Positions 43,018-52,422 are shown, counted from the first letter of the stretch. The stretch is DNA of 64,000 nt from Bicyclus anynana (GCF_947172395.1 NC_069100.1:12862109-12926108), one strand, 5' to 3'. Numbers and translations are program-made. The notes: generated from the letters alone by a model not told the origin.

Positions 43018-43189
43018 TCTATACTGATATTATAAAGCTGAAGAGTTTGTTTGTTTGAATGCGCTAATCTCAGGAATTACTAGTCCGGTTTGAAAAATTC
43101 TTTCAGTGTTAGATAGCCCATTTATCGACGAAGGCTAGGCTATGATATTATCCCCGTATTTCTACGGGAATTGGAACCAGGCGGGCTAG
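43018..43189 (+). mobile_element. Helitron-like element with both termini
   Basis: 5' TCTATACTGATATTATAAAG, 3' GGAACCAGGCGGGCTAG; 172 bp, shortened near the 3' end by loss of about 25 bp. Confidence 0.75.
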
Positions 43190-43246
43190 TCATAAAACAA
43201 GTCATAAAAAATAGTGAGCTAGTCATCAAAATAAAATTGTAAAAGA

Positions 43247-43413
43247 CTAGCCAACGGCCCATGGTTTTACCGGTGTAATTCCAGTTCCCGTGAAAATACG
43301 GGAATAGAATATAGCCTATGACACTCATAAATAACGTGGCTTTCTAGTGGTAAAAGTATTTTAAAAATCGATTTAGTTGATCCAGGTATCACCCCCTACA
43401 ACATCACATATAT
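43247..43413 (-). mobile_element. Helitron-like element, second subfamily, reversed
   Basis: Plus reading CTAGCCAACGGCCCATGGTT then CCGTGAAAATACGGGAATAG and CAACATCAC. The 5' TC region is lost. Confidence 0.65.
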
Positions 43414-43833
43414 AATACGGCGAAGACGCTGTAGGTTGCAGTTTTTTCCCTTTTTTTTTCAGTTTAAGTTCAAAGGGCAGTGTCCCGTCAATATTGCTCA
43501 TTAATTTGCCAGCCCATTGAGTTTAATACATAATTTTGCTACAGACATACATACTTACTACAATATTACTACAAATTAAAGCACCATACAATACAAATTA
43601 CAGTCCCAATGTCCGTCTGTCCTTCAATTATACGCTATTTTGCATCTCATTATATCCAAGTTTTTGTAGTCAACACAAATACCTCTCTCTCCATAAACGG
43701 GTGACTGTCAATCATCGTCTATTTATATAGTGTTAACGTTTTTATTCCACCATTGACAGGTTCACACTTGACTGAAATGACGGATACAAGAACACAATAA
43801 TTGTGTACTACGCGTACCTAATGCTAGCCACAA
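43414..43833. other. unassigned stretch
   Basis: No gene recognised. Confidence 0.4.
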
Positions 43834-43970
43834 ACGGTCAATTATTCTCATGTTTCTGTAGCACCCACGACTATAATTGATCGTGTGTTGGTCACTGCGT
43901 ACATGACTTGTATAGTATGCCGCGTAGGTACTGCCGTTTGCTTTTCAAAAACGTGAGAATAATTGACCGT
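43834..43970. mobile_element. MITE with 17-bp perfect terminal inverted repeats
   Basis: ACGGTCAATTATTCTCA at 43834-43850 is exactly complementary to TGAGAATAATTGACCGT at 43954-43970. The 137-bp element includes a secondary inverted pair near GCGTACCTAATGC/GCGTAGGTACTGC that extends outside it. Superfamily unknown. Confidence 0.7.
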
Positions 43971-44004
43971 CAATGGCGACCTTAACTAGTAAGTTTATTA
44001 AAAA

Positions 44005-44160
44005 CGCGTAGTTCGTTCTCGTGACAATACGGGGATAAAATATAGCATATGACACTCACAAATAACGTGGCTTTCTATTGGTAAAAGAATTTTTAAAATC
44101 GGTTCAGTAGATCCAGAGATTACCTCTACAATAATGCTAACTTTAACTCTTTAAAATATA
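44005..44160 (-). mobile_element. Helitron-like element, second subfamily, reversed
   Basis: ACAATACGGGGATAAAATAT, CAAATAACGTGGCTTTCTAT, CAGTAGATCCAGAGATTACC. Confidence 0.65.
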
Positions 44161-44675
44161 AGTATATGTTTAAGAAGTAGGTAGGTATAGATTGACAAAT
44201 ATAATGTTAAAACCAATTTACACAACATTTTGACATATTAAATACCAAAACTTTTCTCATGAATTACTCTAGGTATTTATTTGGGGAAACCACATGTAAA
44301 ATCGCTTACGTAATTTTCAAGCTATTGCGAACAGGCAGTTATAAGGCAAACATACAGAAAGATAGACAGACAAAACGAAAGAAATAAATGAATACATTTT
44401 GAACCAAAGACATTTAGTTAGAATTAAATAATTCTAACAAAATGTCTTCGGTTTAGTTAAAGGTAAATTTTGTAAAAACACAGTTTATGACAAAAGCTTA
44501 CACATAAACTACGTAAATAGAAGTCAAACAAACCAAAAGTCATACACTAGTTAACCAAAAACCTTTGCGTGGGACTTTTATCGCTTTTAAACTTTGTAAA
44601 GTCCAAGTTATTTGACAGGACTTGTCATAAATAGGGATTAAAAAACTATAATGTAACTTGATGTGTAAAAATAAC
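44161..44675. other. unassigned stretch with one hairpin
   Basis: A near-perfect hairpin at 44402-44453 (AACCAAAGACATTTAGTTAG against TAACAAAATGTCTTCGGTTT) is the only structure seen. Confidence 0.55.
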
Positions 44676-44760
44676 TGTGACCTGCCTAGTCCAGCGGTGT
44701 CAGCACACATAGTCGAGAGGCCTGGGTTCGATTCCCGAATCAATACAGACTTTTGGACGT
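44676..44760 (+). repeat. tRNA-derived SINE head
   Basis: CTAGTCCAGCGGTGTCAGCA and GGGTTCGATTCCCGAATC give A- and B-box-like motifs at about tRNA spacing. Confidence 0.5.
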
Positions 44761-44891
44761 AGTTTTACCGGCAAAAGATGGAGTAGTAGTAAGTATGGTT
44801 CCGCCATTTTAAATATTATGTTTTTTCTAAAAAAGTGTTAGCTATACCTACACTGTTTTTTCTCAATTCAACAAAAATAAATTCTATAGAT

Positions 44892-45090
44892 AATCCAGCA
44901 CTTTGGGACCCCATGTCCATCGACTCATCAAACTATGTGCTAGTACCAACCCATTGCCACTTCAACTTCGCGACTTGCTGAGCTATGTCGGTGACTTTCT
45001 TCTGCAGATATCCTCATTTCTGATTCTATCACGTAGAGACTCTCGAAGCATTGCTAGCTAGCTCCATCGCCTGCTGAGTGATTCTGAAGC
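44892..45090 (-). repeat. RTE LINE fragment
   Basis: GCACTTTGGGACCCCATGTC, CATTGCCACTTCAACTTCGC, ATCCTCATTTCTGATTCTAT and GAGTGATTCTGAAGCTTCTT run in reversed family order. It directly abuts a reversed SINE B. Confidence 0.7.
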
Positions 45091-45095
45091 TTCTT

Positions 45096-45407
45096 CATCA
45101 TCATTATCAACCCATATTCGGCTCACTGCTGAACTCGAGTCTCCTCTCAGAATGAGAGGGGTTAGGCCAATAGTCCACTACGCTGGCCCAATGCGGATTG
45201 GCGGACTTCACACACGCAGAGAATTAAGAAAATTCTCTGGTATGCAGGTTTCCTCACGATGTTTTCCTTCACCGTTTGAGACACGTGATATTTAATTTCT
45301 TAAAAAGCACACAACTGCAAAGTTGGAGGTGCATGCCCCGGATCGGATTCGAACCCACACCCTCCGGAATCGGAGGCAGAGGTCATATCCACTGGGCTAT
45401 CACGGCT
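45096..45407 (-). repeat. SINE family B, full length
   Basis: A clean copy: CATCATCATTATCAACCC, CTCCTCTCAGAATGAGAGG, B box read as GGATTCGAACCC, end GGGCTATCACGGC. Confidence 0.9.
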
Positions 45408-45417
45408 TTTTTGAAAC

Positions 45418-45611
45418 TTCTTATAAGGCCCATAATGGAATAGCGACCCCGCATCGGAAAGCGCAGTGTCGACCTCCCACTAAATGGATCGAAGACATCA
45501 AGCGGGTTGAAGGGTGCTGTTGGATGCTGGCGGCTCGAGACCGTTGTGTTTGGAAGTTCGTGCAAGAGGCCTATGTCCAGCAGTGGACGTCCATCGGCTG
45601 ATAATGATAAA
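45418..45611 (+). repeat. RTE LINE 3' end
   Basis: CTTATAAGGCCCATAATGGA is followed by GCGACCCCGCATCGGAAAGC, with the reverse-transcriptase segment between them deleted. It ends GTGGACGTCCATCGGCTGAT AATGATAA. Confidence 0.75.
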
Positions 45612-45865
45612 TGCGTGATGGGATATTCCGATTTTATGGCAGGGAGCCATGGGCGAAGTCGCATGCTTCTGCTTGTATAGTGAGGGGAAGCACCAATACC
45701 TTTCTGAGGGTAATTAGTGATGGTGACTGCCTCATACTGAGGCACTGGATACACACACATACCTGTGTGCCCGGTGCGTTATTATGTAGAGGCAGATATT
45801 ATTATTTTTTTTAAGAATATTTGCCATATCTTTTAAATATGACCAATATTGCCATTCCCCTCCAC

Positions 45866-46262
45866 CTTATCAGCCGATAGACGTCCACTGCTGGACATAG
45901 GCCTCTTGCATGGACCTCCAAGCACAACGATCTCGAGCCGCCAGCATCCAGCGGCTCCCTGCAACCCGCTTAATATCCTCGGTCCACCTAGTGGGGGGTC
46001 GCCCAACACTGCGCTTTCCGGTGCGGGGTCGCCATTCCAGCACCTTGGGGCCCCAACGTCCATCGGCTCTTCGAACTATGTGGCCCGCCCATTGCCACTT
46101 CAGCTTCGCGACTCGCTGAGCTATGTCAGTGACTTTGGTTCGTCTGCGGATCTCCTCATTCCTGATTCGATCACGCAGAGAAACTCCAAGCATAGCTCGC
46201 TCCATCGCCCGCTGAGTGACTTTGAGCCTTCTAATAAGGCCCATAGTCAGCGACCAAGTCTA
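45866..46262 (-). mobile_element. RTE LINE 3' portion, best preserved copy
   Basis: Reversed family order from CAGCCGATAGACGTCCACTG to GGCCCATAGTCAGCGACCAA, about 397 bp, with no frameshift. The 5' truncation is typical of LINE copies. It carries the open frame described next. Confidence 0.85.
45870..46244 (-). CDS. C-terminal segment of an RTE-type LINE reverse transcriptase
   Basis: Open frame of 124 codons from ATG to stop. It contains AMERAMLGVSLRDRIRNEEI, KVTDIAQRVAKLKWQWAGHI and KRSVGRPPTRWTEDIKRVAG, motifs I associate with the region after the reverse transcriptase core in lepidopteran RTE-type ORFs, ending VQQWTSIG. The catalytic reverse transcriptase and endonuclease domains are absent because the copy is 5'-truncated, so it cannot act alone. 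No promoter or start context is apparent. It is best seen as a well-preserved retroelement fragment, not a host gene. Confidence 0.7.
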   Translation of the reverse strand: MGLIRRLKVTQRAMERAMLGVSLRDRIRNEEIRRRTKVTDIAQRVAKLKWQWAGHIVRRADGRWGPKVLEWRPRTGKRSVGRPPTRWTEDIKRVAGSRWMLAARDRCAWRSMQEAYVQQWTSIG

Positions 46263-46285
46263 TTATATTACAAGTCTATTATAGC

Positions 46286-46409
46286 GACTAGTCGGGAAAT
46301 ACTGTATTAGGAGTGGGTACGACAATAGACCAACGGGTCGGGGATCGAACCATCCCCCCCACAGTGATGAATCCGACGGCTTTTACCGTTGAACTATAGG
46401 CTCTAAATT
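46286..46409 (-). repeat. SINE family E (tRNA-derived)
   Basis: Minus strand: GAGCCTATAGTTCAACGGTA head, B box GGTTCGATCCCC, body to CAGTATTTCCCGACTAGT. A second copy is at 47811-47932. Confidence 0.75.
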
Positions 46410-46692
46410 AAGTATGTATTATCCCTAAATATGTATTTTTTTTATTTTATAATGAGTATTAAAATAACCCCTTTATACCTCAATGTATAAGTCGGTGAAC
46501 AACTTTATGAGTAATGCAAGCTATCTGATTTACAACTTTAATAGGGCCCACATTTTGTATGGAGTGTTTTCTTTTAAGGTATACATAGATAGATAAAGAA
46601 ATCAATGAAAGATTAAAGATAACCTTCCAGAGAGTACGCTTTATAAGGAAAAGGCGTGAAACTACCAAATATGTAGTGAGGTAACTTGGGTG
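46410..46692. other. unassigned AT-rich stretch
   Basis: No gene recognised. Confidence 0.4.
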
Positions 46693-46765
46693 CATTGACT
46701 ACCTCGATGGAGCAGTGGTTTGTCATCCATAAATGAGGAATGACTAAGATTCGATTACCAGATTT
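46693..46765 (+). repeat. tRNA-derived SINE head
   Basis: CCTCGATGGAGCAGTGGTTT gives an A box TGGAGCAGTGG; AGATTCGATTACC a weak B box. Confidence 0.45.
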
Positions 46766-47018
46766 ACAAATATACTTTTAGTGTCGCTTGTTTTTTTTGC
46801 TACTTTTTAAAGGTGAATGCCCACCGGTCAGTACAAAGTCGGCCCAGGGAACCCAAGTATACCCCCGTACAAAAGTATTTGGAGATGATAATATGATGTA
46901 TAAATAAGTATCTGGTTGAATAATTGGCTTAATAAAAGTATGTTTCTTGAAGAAAATAACATTTTTTTTAACACTATTCTTACGCTAAATTCTCGCCGGT
47001 GTACCAAAGCAATGAAGT

Positions 47019-47178
47019 GTTTGGTTTCTTGGTTTCTTTAAGCTTGTTGGTAACAGAAAAAAATAATACAGCTTATTTGAAGCTGTATTATTTTTTGTTG
47101 GTAACAGAAAAAAATAATACAGCTTCAAATAAGCTGTATTATTTTACCAACAAGCTTAAAGAAACCAAGAAACCAAAC
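47019..47178. repeat. 160-bp near-perfect palindrome
   Basis: GTTTGGTTTCTTGGTTTCTT TAAGCTTGTTGGTAA at the left end is matched in reverse complement at the right. Inside, AATAATACAGCTTATTTGAAGC pairs with its complement, and TTGGTAACAGAAAAAAATAA is also repeated directly (47047 and 47098). A spurious 83-codon frame spans it. Confidence 0.88.
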
Positions 47179-47509
47179 AAAATTATTATAAATATTGATT
47201 TCAACTTTTCATCTATGATCAATGGTCTATGTCTATTTCCTGTGACGTAATATCTTCAAAAAATGTCGTAAAACTCAGAACAGAGTTTTGGACAATTTAA
47301 AGATGTTTTTGTGGACAATTTAAAGATGAATTATCTCATAAAACGTTGTAGCATTTTTTTTCGTTGTAGCAATTTCATAAAGTAATGATTTCATTATTAA
47401 AGTAGAATTATCTAGATTTTTTTAGATTTTAAGTAAATTTCCGTGTGGTTAGTTTAGGCCAGGGCTGGGCCTTTAGCCGGGTTAGGATGGGCATTGGGCA
47501 TTTTTTTTT
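47179..47509. other. unassigned stretch
   Basis: CATCTATGATCAATGGTCTA TGTC at 47209 resembles the end of the MITE at 48309. No gene recognised. Confidence 0.4.
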
Positions 47510-47601
47510 TTGTTTTTTTTTTTTTTTTATTCTTTACAAGTTAGCCCTTGACTACAATCTCACCTGATGGTAAGTGATGATGCAGTCTAAGATGGAAGCG
47601 G
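47510..47601 (-). repeat. SINE family A, 3' end only
   Basis: Poly(T) then ATTCTTTACAAGTTAGCCCT to GTCTAAGATGGAAGCGG. Confidence 0.8.
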
Positions 47602-47719
47602 CCCTAATTTGGGCATTCGAGTCCTAAATAATACGGAATGTACGTAAAGCCACTGGTTGAATAGCACAAAAGCTTGAACTGTTTTATTTTTTGTCAAAAG
47701 AACTAACAACTTCACGGTT

Positions 47720-47780
47720 ATAAAACTTGACTTACGATTTAAACCGGGAGGTCCTGGGTTCGATACCCGTTTAAGATTGG
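47720..47780 (+). repeat. possible tRNA-derived SINE scrap
   Basis: GGAGGTCCTGGGTTCGATACCC matches the B-box segment of SINE A; the rest does not. Confidence 0.4.
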
Positions 47781-47810
47781 AGCATTGGACTATTTTCTTT
47801 TTTTTCCCCT

Positions 47811-47932
47811 CCAACTAGTCGGGAAAGACTGTATTAAGGAGTCGGTACGTCAATAGACCAACGAAGCGGGGATCGAACCACCACCCCTCGGTGATGAGTC
47901 CACTCTTTCCGTTGAGCTATTGAAGCTCTATT
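47811..47932 (-). repeat. SINE family E (tRNA-derived)
   Basis: Minus strand: GAGCTTCAATAGCTCAACGG head, B box GGTTCGATCCCC, body AGTCTTTCCCGACTAGTTGG. Confidence 0.8.
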
Positions 47933-47960
47933 TCGTACCCACTATGACTCACAAAAAGAC

Positions 47961-48064
47961 CTAATAACTGCTGAACGAGGTCAATTGACCACGTAAACGT
48001 TACGAGGTCAAAAAACCTCGTTCCGCACCAGGGGAAAGTATCAGTGCCGGCGCGAATGTGTTAA
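47961..48064. mobile_element. TTAA MITE with GAGGTC palindromes, copy 3, decayed left end
   Basis: GAACGAGGTCAATTGACCAC, TACGAGGTCAAAAAACCTCG, CGCACCAGGGGAAAGTATCA and CGCGAATGTGTTAA match copies 1 and 2. The left TTAA and terminal repeat are lost (CTAATAACTGC). Confidence 0.65.
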
Positions 48065-48127
48065 AGGAGGAGGGGGATTTAACTAGTCAAATATACCTAT
48101 AGGTCACGAAAATGTCATCTTAAGAAA

Positions 48128-48235
48128 TTGACACAGTTTATGTTTGCCAGGTCTCGGAAGGTGTCGGTAATGAGTGAGCCTGTTTGCTTAGCCGGGATTC
48201 GAATCTTGTGCTAATTTCTTGCCCCTAATGCGTTT
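48128..48235 (-). repeat. possible tRNA-derived SINE
   Basis: On minus, AAGATTCGAATCCCGGC is a good B box; the A box is unclear. Confidence 0.35.
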
Positions 48236-48308
48236 TATGAAGTTACCGTGGATTTATAATGTATAGATATGGCATCACTAAAACATACGTTTTCTGTAGC
48301 TAAAGGAA

Positions 48309-48465
48309 TTAATTAGACCATAGATAAAAAATGAAATTGTTTTTTTTACGTCACTTCCGTACTATCTATGACTCATATTATGCAGCTTTGTTCATCATCA
48401 TACGACGATGAAACCGGAAGTTACGTAAAAACATTAATTTAATTTTTTATCTATGATCTAATTAA
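48309..48465. mobile_element. TTAA-ended MITE with arms of about 45 bp
   Basis: TTAATTAGACCATAGATAAA at the left and its near-complement ending CTATGATCTAATTAA at the right; pairing extends through ACGTCACTTCCG / CGGAAGTTACGT. TTAA at 48309-48312 and 48462-48465 again suggests piggyBac-type target choice. Confidence 0.7.
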
Positions 48466-48589
48466 ATTACAGAAGAAATCGTATTTTTTTTTTGCAGTAA
48501 AATAATTATTTTACACACTAACGGAAATATACGGAATAATAAAATATTTAAAAAGAAATTAAGCTCCTTTATGAAACACTAGTTTTGTA

Positions 48590-48722
48590 AGAAAACTGGG
48601 ATAAAAGAAACTCACAAATAATGTGTCTGTCTATTGGAAAGACACAAAATTAAATTTTCAACATCAGTCAGTAGATCCGTGGATTACATCCTACAACCTA
48701 GCAATCTCACAAAATTTGTAAG
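48590..48722 (-). mobile_element. Helitron-like fragment, second subfamily, reversed
   Basis: GGGATAAAAGAAACTCACAA, CAGTAGATCCGTGGATTACA and CCTACAACCT follow the reversed family order. Confidence 0.55.
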
Positions 48723-48953
48723 TATTTGTGTTTTGTGAGTTTTCGGTTCAACTTTCTTATAAAAGTTTTTTGAAAATTGCATACAAATCAAGTAATATCA
48801 GAGTAATTGGAAAATATTGTTTAACGATTTGATTTGAAAGCTTTTTTTTAGAAATCGGTTAAAAGAGAAATACCTATCAATCCATTATTCGGATTTCGTG
48901 GAACGATTATAATATCAGAATAATGAAGTAACTTTATGAAAAGAAAAGTGAAC

Positions 48954-50323
48954 TTAACCCGGCAGCACTCGCTAGGATTTTACAAACATTAATACTCGCT
49001 ACTGGGTAAAAAATACCACAGATTTTATGGTCCATTATTCAAGACAAATAGGTAGTTAATTGTTTTATGCGCATTATATAATTTTAATAATATTATTTTA
49101 AGTAAATAAAAAGATATATTACAGTCTAATCATTTATTTATCAAAAATATGAGCCTTTTGAAAAAAAATCATAAAATTCGAACAAAAATCGTTAAACTCT
49201 TATACAAACTAACAAAAATGCTTTTTCTTCTTGGGAACCATACAAAATTGAGATATTTATGAAAAGATGACTTAAACACTAGAAAATCAAAACAAGCATA
49301 TATTTTTTTATACCTCGGGAACTTTTAGATATTTGGCATAGAACTTGCTGTTTCTCGCCCGTTAGTAAAAATGGCTTTATTTTATGTTATCAAAGCAGTC
49401 CTCACATATTTCCGGTTGTATGTTCCCGGCATATTCTCTTAGAGCATAACTTACAAACTGTCTTTGTCTTTCGATCTTTTTCCGGTCACATACGGCGCAG
49501 CGAGAGGCAGAAGTAAACCCAAAAGAGCCCGAAGCTCAACAATGTCGCTAGGCTTACAGTCGCGTTCCCTTGTGAACTTAGATTTCGGATCTTGGATGTA
49601 AATATTCGTGTTATCGACAATCTTTTGAAGACATCTTTCAGTAAATATTAGATCCCAAACGTCTAGTATAGATGAGTAAGATCTACCTTCACCGATTGGT
49701 CTAGGCAGGTGACAAATAATATTATGGGATCTGGTTCTTACCCCTTGCGGTGGCTCACGAAGTTTCCAAACAGTTGGTTTGTCGTTTCTAATAAACTTTC
49801 CTTTCCTAAATTAATTTCAATGTCACATCTTCTAAATATTCTGCATTTGAGGGTTACGGTTCTTTATTTGAGGGTAGATCGCAAGGAACTTCGTCAAGGT
49901 CCGAGTCTGCGTCTGATTTACCAACATTTTGCTCTGAGTCACTTACATGTTCACTATATTGCTCACATTGCAACATTTTCTTCCTCGCTATCTTCTTGCT
50001 CAAGTAATTCTGCTATAGTGCTATCTCTCAGCCCGAAATCTATTTTAAATAGTCTCTAAAACAAGATAAACAACCTTAAGTAAACATAAAAAACAATAAC
50101 GAGAACTGTCGCTACTGGGTATTTTTTACCCATACTCACTTTAAACGTCCGTTGTGGCCGAACGCCGCGCGCGTTTTGGCCGCAACGCGGTGTGGGTGTG
50201 CGTTAGTTAGCAACTAGAAGGTACCTAGAAGCGCGTGCCGCCAAAGTGCTCCGAAAAAGAAAGACATCCTTTTTTAGGTACTCTGTGGTAATATTTACCC
50301 AGTGGCGAGTGCTGCCGGGTTAA
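48954..50323 (-). mobile_element. piggyBac-like transposon, internally deleted
   Basis: TTAA at both ends (48954-48957 and 50320-50323) with a 19-bp terminal inverted repeat TTAACCCGGCAGCACTCGC, and a subterminal block ACTGGGTAAA...TACCACAGA shared by both ends. The 1370-bp interior contains N- and C-terminal fragments of a transposase on the minus strand. A small inverted pair CTACTGGGTATTTTTTACCC lies at 50113-50132. The central DDD catalytic region is missing, so the copy is not autonomous. Confidence 0.85.
49377..50047 (-). pseudogene. piggyBac-like transposase remnant
   Basis: Minus strand. An acidic N-terminal stretch (LLEQEDSEEENV, near 50000) is followed by stop codons. A clean frame of about 100 codons (roughly 49800-49490) then reads DKPTVWKLREPP, RTRSHNIICHLP and SDIVELRALLGLL, matching the N-terminal part of the DDE_Tnp_1_7 domain. 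After a frame change near 49500 comes the C-terminal cysteine-rich domain, RCAVC and ICEDC separated by about 30 residues, and a stop at 49377-49379. Some 300 central residues with the catalytic aspartates are gone. The pattern is that of an internal deletion derivative. Identity of the family is from motif knowledge. Confidence 0.8.
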
Positions 50324-50639
50324 CAACGCCGAAAAGATCCCATTTACGCCCAAAACTTTGTAAAGAATGGTGGATTTATTCCTCCATTTTTATTATTAAA
50401 AGAATCTACATACGAATGGGCCCATATTATAATGCGAGAAAAAGGGGTTTTCTGTGAAAACTTTTGAACTGAACACGCCTTTACAACCCCTTACAATTCA
50501 AGGGTTGAGGGATGAAAGGTCAGACACAGATTAAACTGTAGTATAAATGATTTCTACTTTATTGCCACACTTTTAATATACTTAATGGGAAGCCACTTTT
50601 GGTCTTTAATATGTGTATCTAAAGTACTACAACCCTCTG
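50324..50639. other. unassigned stretch
   Basis: No gene recognised. Confidence 0.4.
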
Positions 50640-50955
50640 ACCAATAATTGTATAGGACCTGCCTCGCTAGACGTTACTTTTCTGTCAAAGTATATGATCA
50701 CCGATCTAATGCGATTATAGAAACTGTATCTATAGAATCGATGTTAAATAGTTGTAATCGTGTTCGTCGGTTAAAGAGCTCCGTAAAAATACCATTTTGT
50801 GTAATTGAATTGTGTAAAAAACGGGCAAAAACTTCTAGTTTAGTATAAGATATATACAAAATCTAAGCTCGTTTTCCTCAGAAAATGACAGACAATTTTG
50901 TTCGTGACTATGAGTGCGATACAGGTCCTTCTATAATTGGTCTGAGACTACAACC
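50640..50955 (+). repeat. unclassified dispersed repeat, copy 1
   Basis: CCTGCCTCGCTAGACGTTAC, TTCTGTCAAAGTATATGATC, CTATAGAATCGATGTTAAAT, AAATCTAAGCTCGTTTTCCT and TTGGTCTGAGACTACAACCT have counterparts in reverse at 61345-61640. Frames differ, so no protein is inferred. Confidence 0.6.
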
Positions 50956-51036
50956 TCTATCTAAAGTAGTAAAACTGTAACAGATCAAATTCTATACATT
51001 GAAGATATTTTGAAATTCTTTTGTTGGAGAGCATTT

Positions 51037-51172
51037 TATAATCGATACTGAAGCCAAATTTTTTTTTTCGATTTTTGTATGTCTGTCTGTCTGTATGTCC
51101 GTGATTTTCTTGGCCGGGCATCACGCTAAAACTACTGAATGAATTCGCGAAGTTGCACGCGTCTGCTAGTAA
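51037..51172 (+). mobile_element. Helitron-like family F, internal deletion
   Basis: AATCGATACTGAAGCCAAAT, TGTCTGTCTGTCTGTATGTC and GCACGCGTCTGCTAG. Compare 4822-5173. Confidence 0.6.
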
Positions 51173-51867
51173 TACATAATAGTACAAGTAGGAAGTACTA
51201 CATAGTCTATTTTTTAATACTTATTCGACCTCTGCCGGGTTATTATGTATCTCGGTGTATCATTTAGTTGAACGGTTAGTCACTAAGTATTTCATCGTAT
51301 TTCGTTTTACAAACATCTAACATTGTGTTTTCATCGAAATGACATAATTATCATCATTTTACTTATAGTGGCATAAGTATATTAGTGGTAGTAGCAGGTA
51401 ATAATGTTATTACGAAACACTGATTTTAAACGTAAAATAATATTAGATGATCGTAAAAACAAAAAATCACCGTCACTTGATGCAAAATGGTGTAAAGGTA
51501 ATTTCGTTGAAATTACTGTGTTAGATGATCACAAAAACGAAAATATGATGAAAAACTGTAGGCGAAAATATGTTAATAATGATGATGATGATGATGACTA
51601 CTTATAAAATAGATTTCCATTAGTAAATTAATTTTTGCCATCAGCTGTTCGCTGATCGTGAAATTATAATTATAAGGAGAAATCTGTCTAAACATTCTTA
51701 AGCCCCTGGTGAGGTACATTTGGCTAGCAGAGTGTCTCTCTGCAAATATTGATTTGCTATACTGAGATGAAGCGAATGAACAAAATGGCACATTTATTAC
51801 ATCGAAGGCTATATGATTGATGTTGTTGCATTGCAGACATCATTAGGTACTGTTAATGCCTTTAATT
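51173..51867. other. unassigned stretch
   Basis: A 67-codon frame at 51404-51607 has lysine-rich content and ends in an aspartate run from a (GAT)n tract; it is probably not a gene. Confidence 0.4.
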
Positions 51868-52064
51868 AATTGATTATGAAACACGGCTCACGTGAAACTC
51901 ACGTGATATTAGGTCGGAGTATGCTCGACTAGTTTCGAACCCATACGGGGCCCTTAGTCATGATGATGATGATGTTTTCCAAACTGATCGTGCCGCGTTG
52001 CAAGAACCAGCTCATGACTAAGGGCCCCGTATGGATTAGTTTTAGCCGTGTTTCATAATCAATG
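51868..52064. mobile_element. inverted-repeat element with (ATG)n in the loop
   Basis: TTGATTATGAAACACGGCT and CCATACGGGGCCCTTAGTCATGA near the left are matched in reverse by TCATGACTAAGGGCCCCGTATGG and AGCCGTGTTTCATAATCAA at the right. The left arm has an extra 45 bp (CACGTGAAACTCACGTGATA) not paired. The loop begins with ATGATGATGATG. Confidence 0.75.
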
Positions 52065-52076
52065 AATACGAATTTG

Positions 52077-52300
52077 ACGGCCTCCGTGGCGCAGTGGTAT
52101 GCGCACTGGATTTACAAGACGGAGGTCCTGGGTTCGATCCCCGGCTGGGCCGATTGAGGTTTTCTTAATTGGTCCAGGTCTGGCTGGTGAAAGGCATCGG
52201 CCGTGGCTAGTTACCACCCTACCGACAAAGACGTACCGCCAAGCGATTTAGCGTTCCGGTACGATGTCGTGTAGAAACCGAAAAGGAGTGTGGATTTTCA
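52077..52300 (+). repeat. SINE family A, 3'-truncated, best head
   Basis: GACGGCCTCCGTGGCGCAGT, A box TGGCGCAGTGG, B box GGGTTCGATCCCC, body to GTGTGGATTTTCATC. The poly(A) tail is missing, so later loss is likely. Confidence 0.88.
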
Positions 52301-52422
52301 TCAAATTGATAGACTTAAAGCCTACTATAGCTAGACAAACCTTATTTTATAAAAATTGTATCCGCCATGCTCCTTCCATAGGCAACTGACAATTGAAGTC
52401 ATTTATGGTGTCCGGCTGTGAT

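Noticed and set aside
46999..47250. 83-codon plus-strand frame
   Set aside because: It simply reads through the 160-bp palindrome; its repeated LLVTEKNNTA segments reflect the DNA repeat.
51404..51607. 67-codon frame with acidic C-terminus
   Set aside because: The aspartate run comes from a (GAT)n microsatellite, and there is no recognisable protein feature.
52080..52150. True tRNA gene
   Set aside because: A and B boxes are present but there is no acceptor-stem pairing, and the same head recurs in many copies followed by a SINE body.
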